Source: Hylemonella sp.
Lineage (GTDB): Bacteria; Pseudomonadota; Gammaproteobacteria; Burkholderiales; Burkholderiaceae_C
NCBI RefSeq assembly: GCF_027532185.1
Contig: NZ_JAPZSV010000003.1
Location: forward strand, 310,001 to 374,000
Direction: 5' to 3'
Length of the DNA: 64,000 bases
Part shown: positions 20,412 through 29,654 of the stretch, piece after piece
How the letters are laid out: every line of letters begins with the position of its first letter
Position numbering within the stretch: the first letter of the stretch is position 1
Position numbers and translations under genes: made by a program
The notes under the pieces: generated by a model
The model's input: only the letters and a program-made list of their open reading frames with translations
The model's database searches: none
What the model was told of the DNA's origin: nothing

Positions 20412-21176
20412 ATGAAGATCCAAGGACAAGCAGCGCTCGTGACCGGTGGCGCCTCCGGCCTGGGCGAAGCCACGGCGCGTGAACTCGCGCGCCTGGGCGC
20501 CAAGGTGGCCGTGCTCGACGTCAACGCCGCGCTCGCCGAAAAAGTGGCGGCCGATATCGGTGGTGTGGCCTGCGTCTGCGACATCACCAACACCGACAGC
20601 GTCACCGCCGCACTGGCCAAGGCCGCGGCCGCCCACGGCCCGGCGCGCATCCTCATGAACATCGCCGGTATCGGCACGGCCAAACGCATCGTCGGCAAGG
20701 ACGGCAAGCCGGCGCCGCTGGAAGACTTCACACGCGTGATCAACGTCAACCTGATCGGCAGCTACAACATCAGCCGTCTGTTCGCTGCTGAGTGCGTCAA
20801 GCTCGATGCACTTGAAGACGGCGAACGCGGCGTCATGATGTTCACGGCTTCGGTCGCCGCCTTCGATGGCCAAGTCGGCCAGCAGGCCTACAGCGCCTCC
20901 AAGGGCGGCCTGGTCGGCATGACCCTGCCCATGGCGCGCGATCTCGCGCAGCACGGCATCCGCGTCTGCACCGTCGCCCCCGGCCTCTTCGCCACGCCGC
21001 TCATGAAGGAGCTGCCCGAAGAGGTACAGGCCACGCTCGCCGCGTCCATCCCCTTCCCCAAGCGCCTGGGCCACCCCGAGGAGTTCGCCCAGCTTGCGGC
21101 CCACATCGTGAGCAACGGCCACCTCAATGGCGAGGTGATCCGCCTCGACGGCGCGCTACGCATGGCGCCGCGCTAG
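20412..21176 (+). CDS. Short-chain dehydrogenase, 3-hydroxyacyl-CoA dehydrogenase type 2-like
   Basis: The product has 254 residues. The nucleotide loop is TGGASGLG (11-18), Asp36 indicates NAD rather than NADP, and the catalytic set is Ser147, Tyr160 and Lys164. Overall sequence matches the 17-beta-HSD type 10/3-hydroxyacyl-CoA dehydrogenase group. After the crotonase step it would oxidise the 3-hydroxy-3-arylpropionyl-CoA to the 3-keto form, which points to beta-oxidative shortening of hydroxycinnamates rather than direct aldehyde release. Its stop codon touches the left end of the inverted-repeat element at 21176. Confidence 0.9.
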   Translation: MKIQGQAALVTGGASGLGEATARELARLGAKVAVLDVNAALAEKVAADIGGVACVCDITNTDSVTAALAKAAAAHGPARILMNIAGIGTAKRIVGKDGKPAPLEDFTRVINVNLIGSYNISRLFAAECVKLDALEDGERGVMMFTASVAAFDGQVGQQAYSASKGGLVGMTLPMARDLAQHGIRVCTVAPGLFATPLMKELPEEVQATLAASIPFPKRLGHPEEFAQLAAHIVSNGHLNGEVIRLDGALRMAPR

Positions 21177-21441
21177 GGCCTATACACACTGATTTCTCAA
21201 GATGCGTTGCGGATCAAAAAAGTCATGCGGTAGGCGCGTGGACGCAGCCGGGGTAACCCCCGGCAAGTCCGCGCAACACCCCGCATGGCTTTTTTGGCCG
21301 CAACCCGGAGGGAACGTGCTTAAAAGCGCGCCACTCGTTGTTTCGCTCCTAGTCCAGGCGGCCAGCCTGGACGTCGTCGCGCGCCGAGATTGGCGCGCTT
21401 TTAAGCACGTTCGCACTTGAGAAATCAGTGTGTATAGGCCC
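21176..21441. mobile_element. MITE-like 266-bp inverted-repeat element, no ORF
   Basis: The two ends are a perfect 26-base inverted repeat (21176-21201 and 21416-21441). Inside are two further long hairpins: 21206-21304 (GTTGCGG/CCGCAAC, AAAAAAGTCATGCGG against its complement with one mismatch, and a GCCGGGG-TAAC-CCCCGGC tip) and 21313-21411 (perfect 21-base arms 21313-21333/21391-21411, with GTCCAGGC/GCCTGGAC inside). GGCC flanks the inner ends at 21177-21180 and 21437-21440 and could be a target duplication, although GGCC is itself palindromic. No reading frame of note lies within. As RNA it would fold into a closed three-way junction. It is either a non-autonomous transposable element or a structured RNA. 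Confidence 0.75.
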
Positions 21442-21488
21442 ACCCCTTCCCGTTCCCCCACCACCAACCACTGCACAGGAGACAAACC

Positions 21489-22475
21489 ATGATGCAACGT
21501 CGCACCTTCGTTCAAGCCGCCGCGGGCGCCACCGCCCTGGCCGCCCTGCAACCCCTGGCCGCCCTGGCCCAGGTGGGCCAGCCCAAGATCTACTACGGCT
21601 TCCCCGCCGGCAGCGCCGGCGACAGCCTGGCCCGCCGCGTGGCCGAGAAGCTGGGCGGCACGCCCTACGCCAGCAACAACGCCGTGGTGGAGAACAAGCC
21701 TGGCGCTGGCGGCCGCATCGTGCTGGAGACCCTCAAGTCCTCGCCCGCCGACGGCTCCGTGCTCACGCTGGCCCAGGCCTCGGCGCTGACCATCTATCCG
21801 CACGTGTACACCAAGATGAACTACGCCATGGCGGACTTCGCGCCCATCTCCATCGGCGCGCACATGATCTTCGCCCTGGCCATCGGGCCGCTGGTGCCCG
21901 AGAGCGTCAAGACCCTGCAGGACTTCGTGGCCTGGGCCAAGGCCAATCCCGAGAAGTCCAGCTTCGGCTCGCCGGGCGCGGGCTCCATGCCGCACTTTGT
22001 CGGTTCGCTGTTCGGTATCAACGCGGGCATCACCTTCCAGCACATTCCCTTCCGCGGCTCACTGCCCGCGGTGAACGACACCGTGGGGGGACAGATCGCT
22101 GCCTGCGTGACGCCCACGGGTGACTCGTTGGCCCATGCCCGCGCTGGCAAGCTGCGCATCCTGGCCGTCTCGGCGCCCAAGCGTGTGGCCGCTCCCGACG
22201 CACCGACCTTCGCCGAACTCGGCTATCCCGAGATCGTGGCGGAAGAGTGGTTCGGCTTCTTCGCTCCCGCCAAGACGCCCGCCAGCGTGCTCAACGCGGC
22301 CAACAGCGCCATTCGCGCTGCGCTGCGCGACCCAGGCGTGGTCGACGGCCTGGCCAACGTCGGTCTGGTCGCCGCAGGCGGCAGCTCGATGCAGGACATG
22401 CGCAACTCGCTGGACGCCGAGTTCAAGCGCTGGGGCCCGCTGGTGAAGAAGGTCGGCTTCACGGCTGAATCCTGA
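21489..22475 (+). CDS. Bug-family periplasmic receptor of the hydroxycinnamate cluster
   Basis: The product has 328 residues. The signal peptide starts MMQRRTFVQAAAGATALAAL and ends near AALAQ, with a twin Arg that suggests Tat export. The body contains IYYGFPAGSAGDSLARRVAEKLGG and VVENKPGAGGRI, the ligand-loop motifs of Bug receptors. An AGGAG site precedes the ATG. No TctA/TctB genes are nearby, so it is a third orphan receptor in this window. Position inside the ferulate-type operon suggests it binds a hydroxycinnamate or a related acid; that is inference. A terminator follows at 22519. Confidence 0.9.
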   Translation: MMQRRTFVQAAAGATALAALQPLAALAQVGQPKIYYGFPAGSAGDSLARRVAEKLGGTPYASNNAVVENKPGAGGRIVLETLKSSPADGSVLTLAQASALTIYPHVYTKMNYAMADFAPISIGAHMIFALAIGPLVPESVKTLQDFVAWAKANPEKSSFGSPGAGSMPHFVGSLFGINAGITFQHIPFRGSLPAVNDTVGGQIAACVTPTGDSLAHARAGKLRILAVSAPKRVAAPDAPTFAELGYPEIVAEEWFGFFAPAKTPASVLNAANSAIRAALRDPGVVDGLANVGLVAAGGSSMQDMRNSLDAEFKRWGPLVKKVGFTAES

Positions 22476-22518
22476 GCCGCCTGAACACCGGGCGGTCGCA
22501 CTGACCCGCCCGGCATCA

Positions 22519-22554
22519 GCCCTCTGCAGCCCCGGCGGCAGAGGGCTTGTTTTT
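22519..22554 (+). terminator. Rho-independent terminator after the Bug receptor gene
   Basis: The stem GCCCTCTGC/GCAGAGGGC (22519-22527 with 22538-22546, loop of 10) is followed by TTGTTTTT. It separates the Bug receptor from the acyl-CoA dehydrogenase gene that starts 36 bases later. Confidence 0.8.
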
Positions 22555-22589
22555 CCACCGTCCGCAAAACTACCAGCCCGCCCGCCGCC

Positions 22590-24269
22590 ATGGACTACCA
22601 GCCCCGTCTCGACGAGATCAAGCGCCTGCTCTTTGGCGTACTCCAGGCCCCGCAGCATTTGCGCGCCCTGCTGCCCTTTGCCGAGATCGATGTAGACCTG
22701 ATGCAGCAGGTGCTGGACGAAGCCGGCAAATTCGTCGCCCACGAGATTGCGCCGCTGCAGCGCGTCGGTGATGAGGTGGGCGCGCGCTTCGAGGGCGGGC
22801 AGGTCACCATGCCACCGGGTTTCCGCGCCGCCTACCAGGCCTTCTGGCAGGCCGGCTGGCCCGCCCTGGCCAACGCGCCTGAAGACGGCGGCCAGGGCCT
22901 GCCCGCCGTGCTGGAGGCCGTGCTCTACGAAATGCTCACGGCGGCCAACCACGGCTGGACCATGGCCCCCGGCCTGCTGCACGGCGCCTACGAATGCCTC
23001 AGGCACCACGGCGGCGACGAACTGAAAGCTCGCTATTTGCAGAAGATCGCCACTGGCGAGTGGCTGGCCACGATGTGCCTCACCGAAGCCCAGGCTGGCA
23101 GCGACCTGGGGCTGGTGCGCACCAAAGCCCAAGCGCAGACGGATGGCAGCTATCGCATCACCGGCGGCAAGATCTTCATCTCGGGCGGTGAGCATGACCT
23201 CACGGACAACATCGTGCACCTGGTGCTCGCGCGTCTGCCCGACGCACCGGCTGGCCCCAAAGGGCTGTCGCTTTTCCTGGCACCCAAGCTGCTGCCCGAC
23301 GGTACACGCAATGGCGTGTTTTGCGAGCGTATCGAGGAGAAGATGGGCCTGCACGGCAGCCCGACCTGTGTGCTGCGCTTCGAAGAGGCCACGGGCTGGC
23401 TGGTGGGTGAGGCCAACAAGGGCCTCAACGCCATGTTCGTGATGATGAACGCCGCGCGCCTGCATGTAGGTCTGCAGGGCATCGCGCTGCTCGAAGCCGC
23501 CTGGCAGAAAGCCAGCGCCTACGCGGCCGAGCGCCGCCAGATGCGCGCGCCCGGCGCCAGCGCCACCAGCCTGATCCAGGACCACCCGGCGATCCAGCGT
23601 ATCCTCACCACACAGCGCGCCTGGATCGATGGCGGCCGTCTGCTAGCCTACCGCACGGCCATCGAGCTGGACATGATCAAGCACCACCCCGATGCGGCGC
23701 GCCGCGAGGCCGGGCAGCGCTGGTGCAGCCTGGTGACACCCGTGCTCAAGGCCGCCTGGACGCGCCAGGGCTTCCTGGGCGCGAGCGACTGCCTGCAGGT
23801 CTTCGGCGGCCACGGCTATGTGCGTGAATGGGGGATCGAGCAGATCGTGCGCGACGCGCGCATCACCATGATCTACGAGGGCACCAACGAGATCCAGGCC
23901 ATCGACCTGTTGCTGCGCAAGGTGCTGCCCAACGGCGGCGTCGCCCTGGGCGCCTTGCTCGACACCCTCGCGGCCGACGGGCCGCTGCCCGCCGAGGTGC
24001 AGCAGCGCTTCGAGCAGCTGCGCGCCTTGACGCGCCGGCTGGCGCAGGCCGCAGCCGGCCAGGCCGAGCTGCCTTACTGGGTCGCTGACGATTTTCTGCA
24101 GGCCCTGGCGCTGGCGCTGCTGGGCTGGGCTGGCGCGCGCATAGGCGCGGCGCAGCAGGACTGGCAGGCACCAGCCCGCGCGCTGCGACACTGGGTGCTG
24201 CCAGAATTCGCCCTGCGCCTGCAGATCATCGAACAACACCTCTCGGAAACCGGAACCACCCACGCCTGA
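22590..24269 (+). CDS. Acyl-CoA dehydrogenase, large form
   Basis: The product has 559 residues, longer than the roughly 380 of classical acyl-CoA dehydrogenases, because of an N-terminal extension and a C-terminal helical domain. The FAD-binding CLTEAQAGSDLGLVRTKA stretch lies near residue 160, and the C-terminal signature is VFGGHGYVREWGIEQIVRDARITMIYEGTNEIQ. It resembles the aromatic acyl-CoA dehydrogenases found next to fcs genes in Pseudomonas (acd). It may oxidise dihydroferuloyl-type phenylpropionyl-CoA to the enoyl-CoA used by the crotonase. A related protein is encoded at 33872 beside etfBA, which could supply its electron acceptor. It ends 3 bases before the MarR gene. Confidence 0.9.
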   Translation: MDYQPRLDEIKRLLFGVLQAPQHLRALLPFAEIDVDLMQQVLDEAGKFVAHEIAPLQRVGDEVGARFEGGQVTMPPGFRAAYQAFWQAGWPALANAPEDGGQGLPAVLEAVLYEMLTAANHGWTMAPGLLHGAYECLRHHGGDELKARYLQKIATGEWLATMCLTEAQAGSDLGLVRTKAQAQTDGSYRITGGKIFISGGEHDLTDNIVHLVLARLPDAPAGPKGLSLFLAPKLLPDGTRNGVFCERIEEKMGLHGSPTCVLRFEEATGWLVGEANKGLNAMFVMMNAARLHVGLQGIALLEAAWQKASAYAAERRQMRAPGASATSLIQDHPAIQRILTTQRAWIDGGRLLAYRTAIELDMIKHHPDAARREAGQRWCSLVTPVLKAAWTRQGFLGASDCLQVFGGHGYVREWGIEQIVRDARITMIYEGTNEIQAIDLLLRKVLPNGGVALGALLDTLAADGPLPAEVQQRFEQLRALTRRLAQAAAGQAELPYWVADDFLQALALALLGWAGARIGAAQQDWQAPARALRHWVLPEFALRLQIIEQHLSETGTTHA

Positions 24270-24272
24270 ACC

Positions 24273-24734
24273 ATGGCCACCCGCAAGCCCGCCCCCGACA
24301 CCGCCGTTGAACAGGTCGACACCAGCTACCTTGAAGGTCTGGTCGGCTACAACGCCCGCCGTGCCACGCTGGTCATCGTCGATGCCTTCCTGCGCAATAT
24401 GGCGGTCTATGGCCTCAAGCCGGTCGAGTTCTCGGTGCTCTCGTTGATCGCCCACAACCCGGGCATCACCTCGCGCCAGCTGTGCAGCACGCTCAACATC
24501 CAGCCGCCCAATCTCGTGGGCATGATCAACCAGCTGCAGCGGCGTGAACTGATCACACGCCGCCCGCACCCGCACGACGGCCGGGCCATGGGGCTGCACC
24601 TCACGCCCGCTGGACGCAAGCTGGTCAAGCAGGCCGAACTCACAGCCTCCGAGCTGGAAGACGCCGCGACCGCCCGCCTCAGCCCTGCCGAACGCAAGAC
24701 GCTCATGCAGCTGCTCAGAAAAATTTATATTTGA
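24273..24734 (+). CDS. MarR-family transcriptional regulator of the hydroxycinnamate cluster
   Basis: The product has 153 residues. The winged helix spans about residues 48-112, with ITSRQLCSTLNIQPPNLVGMINQLQRRELITRR as recognition helix and DGRAMGLHLTPAGRK as wing. It starts 3 bases after the acyl-CoA dehydrogenase stop, so it is the last gene of the operon. Regulators of this group (CouR, FerR/FerC) repress hydroxycinnamate genes and release DNA on binding the CoA thioester. The dyad at 17684-17700 is the best operator candidate in the window. The assignment to this role is by context. Confidence 0.88.
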   Translation: MATRKPAPDTAVEQVDTSYLEGLVGYNARRATLVIVDAFLRNMAVYGLKPVEFSVLSLIAHNPGITSRQLCSTLNIQPPNLVGMINQLQRRELITRRPHPHDGRAMGLHLTPAGRKLVKQAELTASELEDAATARLSPAERKTLMQLLRKIYI

Positions 24735-24806
24735 TGCAATATTTCACGCCCGCGACACGCGTCCGGGCGTCAGGGTAGATACGGGGGGCCCTATCAGCTA
24801 TTAATC

Positions 24807-24835
24807 TTGTAGCAGTCCGAAATCTGCGCTATAGT
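24807..24835 (+). promoter_or_regulatory. Candidate sigma-70 promoter for the HxlR-like gene
   Basis: TTGTAG (24807-24812) and TATAGT (24830-24835) are separated by 17 bases, in a stretch of lower GC than the flanks, about 80 bases before the ATG at 24918. The -10 box is good and the -35 box is partial. Confidence 0.45.
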
Positions 24836-24917
24836 CCGCCTTCGCCAGCCCGTGGGAACTGGCCCGGGGAGGACGCGTCAGCCGCACCGCAGGCGGCGCA
24901 CCAAGGAGTGCTGCTGA

Positions 24918-25229
24918 ATGAGCTACAAGGAAAACGCCGCCATCGGCCAGTTGCTGGCTCTGCTGGAGTCCCGCTACGCGATGCGTGTGCTGTGGGCCTT
25001 GCGCGATGGTCACGCCCAGACCTTCCGCCTGCTGCAAGACAGCGTGGGCGGCATCACCCCCAACACCCTGAACACCCGGATCAAGGAATTACGGGAAGCC
25101 GGCCTGCTCAACCACGGCAGCGAAGGCTATCTGCTCACCAGCAGCGGTGCCGAACTTACCCGTCGCCTGGGCGAACTGCCCGCCTTTGCCAGCAAATGGG
25201 CGACCAGCCAGGCGCGCAAGGCGCGCTGA
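24918..25229 (+). CDS. HxlR-type winged-helix regulator, short
   Basis: The product has 103 residues. The winged helix is that of the HxlR/MarR-like group: ESRYAMRVLWALRDGHAQTFRLLQ, then GITPNTLNTRIKELREAGLL as recognition helix and GYLLTSSGAEL as wing. The conserved N-terminal Cys of redox-sensing members (HypR/QorR type) is absent, so the signal is unknown. A ribosome site (AAGGAG) precedes the ATG at 24918. It stands alone behind a plausible promoter and 93 bases before an FKBP gene, so it may act on itself or on neighbours. No target is evident. Confidence 0.8.
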   Translation: MSYKENAAIGQLLALLESRYAMRVLWALRDGHAQTFRLLQDSVGGITPNTLNTRIKELREAGLLNHGSEGYLLTSSGAELTRRLGELPAFASKWATSQARKAR

Positions 25230-25322
25230 CCCCGCTGGCATAATCCGTCCTTCGCCCGCTGGCGCCGGGTCTTCGCGACCGGCCTCGCCAGCTATCAAAA
25301 CAGTAGCAAGAAGGACCACGCC

Positions 25323-25682
25323 ATGGCCATCGTCACCACCCCCTCCGGCCTGCAGTACGAAGACACCGTGCCCGGCACCGGCGCTGAAGCCACCCGCGGC
25401 CAGGACGTGACCGTCCACTACACCGGCTGGCTCTGGAACGACGGCGTGCAAGGCGCCAAGTTCGACTCCAGCAAGGATCGCAACGACCCCTTCCAGTTTT
25501 CGCTCGGTGCCGGCATGGTGATCCGCGGCTGGGACGAGGGCGTGGCCGGCATGAAGATCGGCGGCACGCGCGTGCTCATCATCCCCGCCAGCCTGGGCTA
25601 CGGCGCCCGTGGCGCCGGCGGCGTGATCCCGCCCAATGCGACCCTGAAGTTCGAAGTCGAACTGCTGGCCCTGGCCGGCTGA
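25323..25682 (+). CDS. FKBP-type peptidyl-prolyl cis-trans isomerase
   Basis: The product has 119 residues, a single FKBP domain without signal peptide, so it is cytoplasmic. Hallmarks are VTVHYTGWL (start of domain), KFDSSKDRNDPFQFSLG, VIRGWDEGVAGMKIGGTR and IPASLGYGARGAGGVIPPNATLKFEVELL. It catalyses proline isomerisation during protein folding. It lies directly before the grpE-dnaK-dnaJ genes but is separated from them by a sigma-32 promoter and a GC-rich hairpin (25692-25710), so co-transcription is possible but not required. Confidence 0.93.
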   Translation: MAIVTTPSGLQYEDTVPGTGAEATRGQDVTVHYTGWLWNDGVQGAKFDSSKDRNDPFQFSLGAGMVIRGWDEGVAGMKIGGTRVLIIPASLGYGARGAGGVIPPNATLKFEVELLALAG

Positions 25683-25723
25683 TCCCCCTGCCCGGCCGCC
25701 TGGCGGCCGGCGCCTGTCCCGCT

Positions 25724-25751
25724 CTTGAAACGGTCGGCACCGCCCCCATCT
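25724..25751 (+). promoter_or_regulatory. Sigma-32 (RpoH) heat-shock promoter of grpE-dnaK-dnaJ
   Basis: CTTGAAA (25724-25730), 13 bases, then CCCCATCT (25744-25751) match the RpoH consensus (CTTGAAA, N13-14, CCCCATNT) at every defined position. The grpE ATG lies 32 bases downstream. This places the chaperone genes under heat-shock control. Confidence 0.88.
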
Positions 25752-25782
25752 GGCCTGCTGACTCTTCATTTCCCCCGAAAAC

Positions 25783-26319
25783 ATGTCCGATACGCAAGCC
25801 ACGCCCCTGCCCGAAGAAGCGCCGGGCACATCCCCTGACGGCGCCGCCGCCGATCCCCTGACCCAGCTCCAGGCCGAGTTGGCGGAGCTCAAGGCCAAGA
25901 GCGCCGAGCTGGCCGACCAGTATCTGCGCGCCAAGGCCGAGGCCGAGAACGCCCGCCGCCGCGCCGAGGATGAAATCAGCAAGGCCCGCAAGTTTGCCGT
26001 CGAGTCCTTCGCCGAGAGCCTGCTGCCCGTGGCCGACAGCCTGGAAGCGGGCCTGGTGATCAAGGACGCCACGTCCGAGCAGATCCGCGAGGGTGCCGAA
26101 GCCACGCTGCGCCAGCTCAGCGCCGCGCTGGAGCGCAACAAGGTCATCGCAATCGCGCCCGCGCCCGGCGCCAAGTTCGATCCCCACCAGCACCAGGCGA
26201 TCAGCATGGTGCCGTCCGAGCAGGAAGCCAACACCGTGGTCAGCCTGCTGCAGAAGGGCTACACCATTGCAGACCGCGTGCTGCGCCCGGCCCTGGTGAC
26301 CGTGGCCGCCCCCAAATAA
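25783..26319 (+). CDS. grpE: Nucleotide exchange factor GrpE
   Basis: The product has 178 residues. A disordered acidic N-terminus is followed by the long coiled coil (about 30-80, with [20 protein letters not shown] as the family core) and the beta-wing domain ([22 protein letters not shown], then [20 protein letters not shown]). It releases ADP from DnaK and acts as a thermosensor in the cycle. It is first in the grpE-dnaK-dnaJ cluster, behind a consensus RpoH promoter. Confidence 0.97.
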   Translation: MSDTQATPLPEEAPGTSPDGAAADPLTQLQAELAELKAKSAELADQYLRAKAEAENARRRAEDEISKARKFAVESFAESLLPVADSLEAGLVIKDATSEQIREGAEATLRQLSAALERNKVIAIAPAPGAKFDPHQHQAISMVPSEQEANTVVSLLQKGYTIADRVLRPALVTVAAPK

Positions 26320-26322
26320 AGA

Positions 26323-26350
26323 CTTGAAAGCCGGAAAGTTATCCACACCT
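26323..26350 (+). promoter_or_regulatory. Possible second sigma-32-like promoter before dnaK
   Basis: A perfect CTTGAAA (26323-26329) is followed after 13 bases by CCACACCT (26343-26350), which matches the RpoH -10 consensus only partly. It sits in the 71-base grpE-dnaK gap, 40 bases before the dnaK ATG. Confidence 0.4.
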
Positions 26351-26390
26351 ACGGCACATCCGAATTTCCAAGCATCTCAGGAGTAAGAAC

Positions 26391-28328
<1,938 letters not shown>

Positions 28329-28355
28329 TGCCGGACGCCTTGCGCCGCCACAACC

Positions 28356-28397
28356 CGCCGCGCTCGACGCTTACCCCACGGTAAGGTCAGCGCGGCG
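28356..28397 (+). other. Two-tier hairpin between dnaK and dnaJ
   Basis: The arms CGCCGCGCT (28356-28364) and AGCGCGGCG (28389-28397) enclose a second stem, CTTACC/GGTAAG, with a CCAC loop. No T-run follows, so it is not a classical terminator. It lies 24 bases before the dnaJ ATG and could limit read-through, protect the dnaK message, or affect dnaJ translation. Confidence 0.6.
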
Positions 28398-28421
28398 TTC
28401 CTGCTCTGGAAGTTATAGAAC

Positions 28422-29552
28422 ATGGCCAACAAAAGAGACTTTTACGAAATCCTCGGTGTGCCCAAGAACGCCTCCGAGGAGGAGATCAAGAAGGCCTATC
28501 GCAAGCTGGCGATGAAGTACCACCCTGACCGCAACCAGGGGGACAGCGCCAAGACCGCCGAGGAAAAATTCAAAGAGGCCAAGGAAGCCTACGAGATGCT
28601 CTCGGACGCACAGAAGCGCGCGGCCTACGACCAGTACGGCCACGCCGGGGTGGACCCGAACATGCGCGGCGGCCCGGGTGACGGCTTCGGCGGCGGTTTT
28701 GCCGAGGCCTTCGGCGACATCTTCGGCGACATGTTCGGCCAGCAGCGCGGGCGCGGTGGCCGTCAGGTCTACCGCGGCAGCGACTTGAGCTATGCCATGG
28801 AGATCACGCTGGAGGAAGCGGCCCACGGCAAGGACGCGCAGATCCGTATCCCCAGCTGGGACAACTGCGGCACCTGCCACGGCAGCGGCGCCAAGCCAGG
28901 CACCCAGGCCAAGACCTGCAGCACCTGCCATGGCGCGGGATCGGTGCAGATGCGCCAGGGCTTCTTCAGCGTGCAGCAGACCTGCCCGCACTGCCACGGC
29001 ACGGGCAAGATCATCCCCGACCCCTGCACCACCTGCCAGGGCCAGGGCCGTATCAAACGCCAGAAGACGCTGGAGGTGAAGATCCCCGCGGGCATCGACG
29101 ACGGCATGCGCATCCGCAGCGCCGGCAACGGCGAGCCGGGCACCAATGGCGGGCCGCCGGGCGATCTCTACATCGAGATCCGCCTCAAGAAGCACGAGAT
29201 CTTCGAACGCGATGGCGACGACCTGCATTGCGCCGTGCCTATCAGCATCGTCACGGCGGCGTTGGGCGGCGAGATCGAGGTGCCCACGCTGCAGGGCAAG
29301 GCCGCCATCGACCTGCCCGAAGGCACGCAGACCGGCAAGCAGTTCCGTCTGCGGGGCAAGGGCATCAAGGGCGTGCGTTCGAGCTACCCCGGTGACCTGT
29401 ATTGCCACATCACGGTGGAGACACCTGTCAAGCTCACCGAGCACCAGCGCAAGCTGCTGCGCGAGCTCGATGAGTCGCTCAAGAAGGGCGGCGCCAAGCA
29501 TTCGCCCGGTGAAGGCAGCTGGGCCGACCGACTCAAGAGCTTCTTCAGCTGA
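28422..29552 (+). CDS. dnaJ: Chaperone DnaJ (Hsp40)
   Basis: The product has 376 residues. The J-domain occupies residues 1-70 with the HPD triad at 34-36; a Gly/Phe-rich linker follows ([21 protein letters not shown]). The zinc domain has four CxxCxGxG repeats ([32 protein letters not shown]). The C-terminal substrate-binding domain carries [15 protein letters not shown]. It delivers unfolded clients to DnaK and stimulates its ATPase. It is last in the heat-shock cluster and ends in a terminator. Confidence 0.98.
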   Translation: MANKRDFYEILGVPKNASEEEIKKAYRKLAMKYHPDRNQGDSAKTAEEKFKEAKEAYEMLSDAQKRAAYDQYGHAGVDPNMRGGPGDGFGGGFAEAFGDIFGDMFGQQRGRGGRQVYRGSDLSYAMEITLEEAAHGKDAQIRIPSWDNCGTCHGSGAKPGTQAKTCSTCHGAGSVQMRQGFFSVQQTCPHCHGTGKIIPDPCTTCQGQGRIKRQKTLEVKIPAGIDDGMRIRSAGNGEPGTNGGPPGDLYIEIRLKKHEIFERDGDDLHCAVPISIVTAALGGEIEVPTLQGKAAIDLPEGTQTGKQFRLRGKGIKGVRSSYPGDLYCHITVETPVKLTEHQRKLLRELDESLKKGGAKHSPGEGSWADRLKSFFS

Positions 29553-29570
29553 GCCTGCCGCTCCGGATCC

Positions 29571-29609
29571 AAGCCGCGCGAGCTTCCGCTCCCGCGGCTT
29601 TTCTTTTTT
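29571..29609 (+). terminator. Rho-independent terminator of the dnaK-dnaJ cluster
   Basis: The arms AAGCCGCG (29571-29578) and CGCGGCTT (29593-29600), with an inner AGC/GCT pairing, are followed by TTTTCTTTTTT. It starts 19 bases after the dnaJ stop. Confidence 0.85.
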
Positions 29610-29654
29610 GATCTGGGTCATGACAGCCGGGAGCGGGCTCGGTACGATGGCTCC

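Noticed and set aside
25692-25710. GC-rich hairpin CCGGCCGCC-T-GGCGGCCGG after the FKBP gene
   Set aside because: No T-run and an unfavourable one-base loop; too weak to call a terminator.
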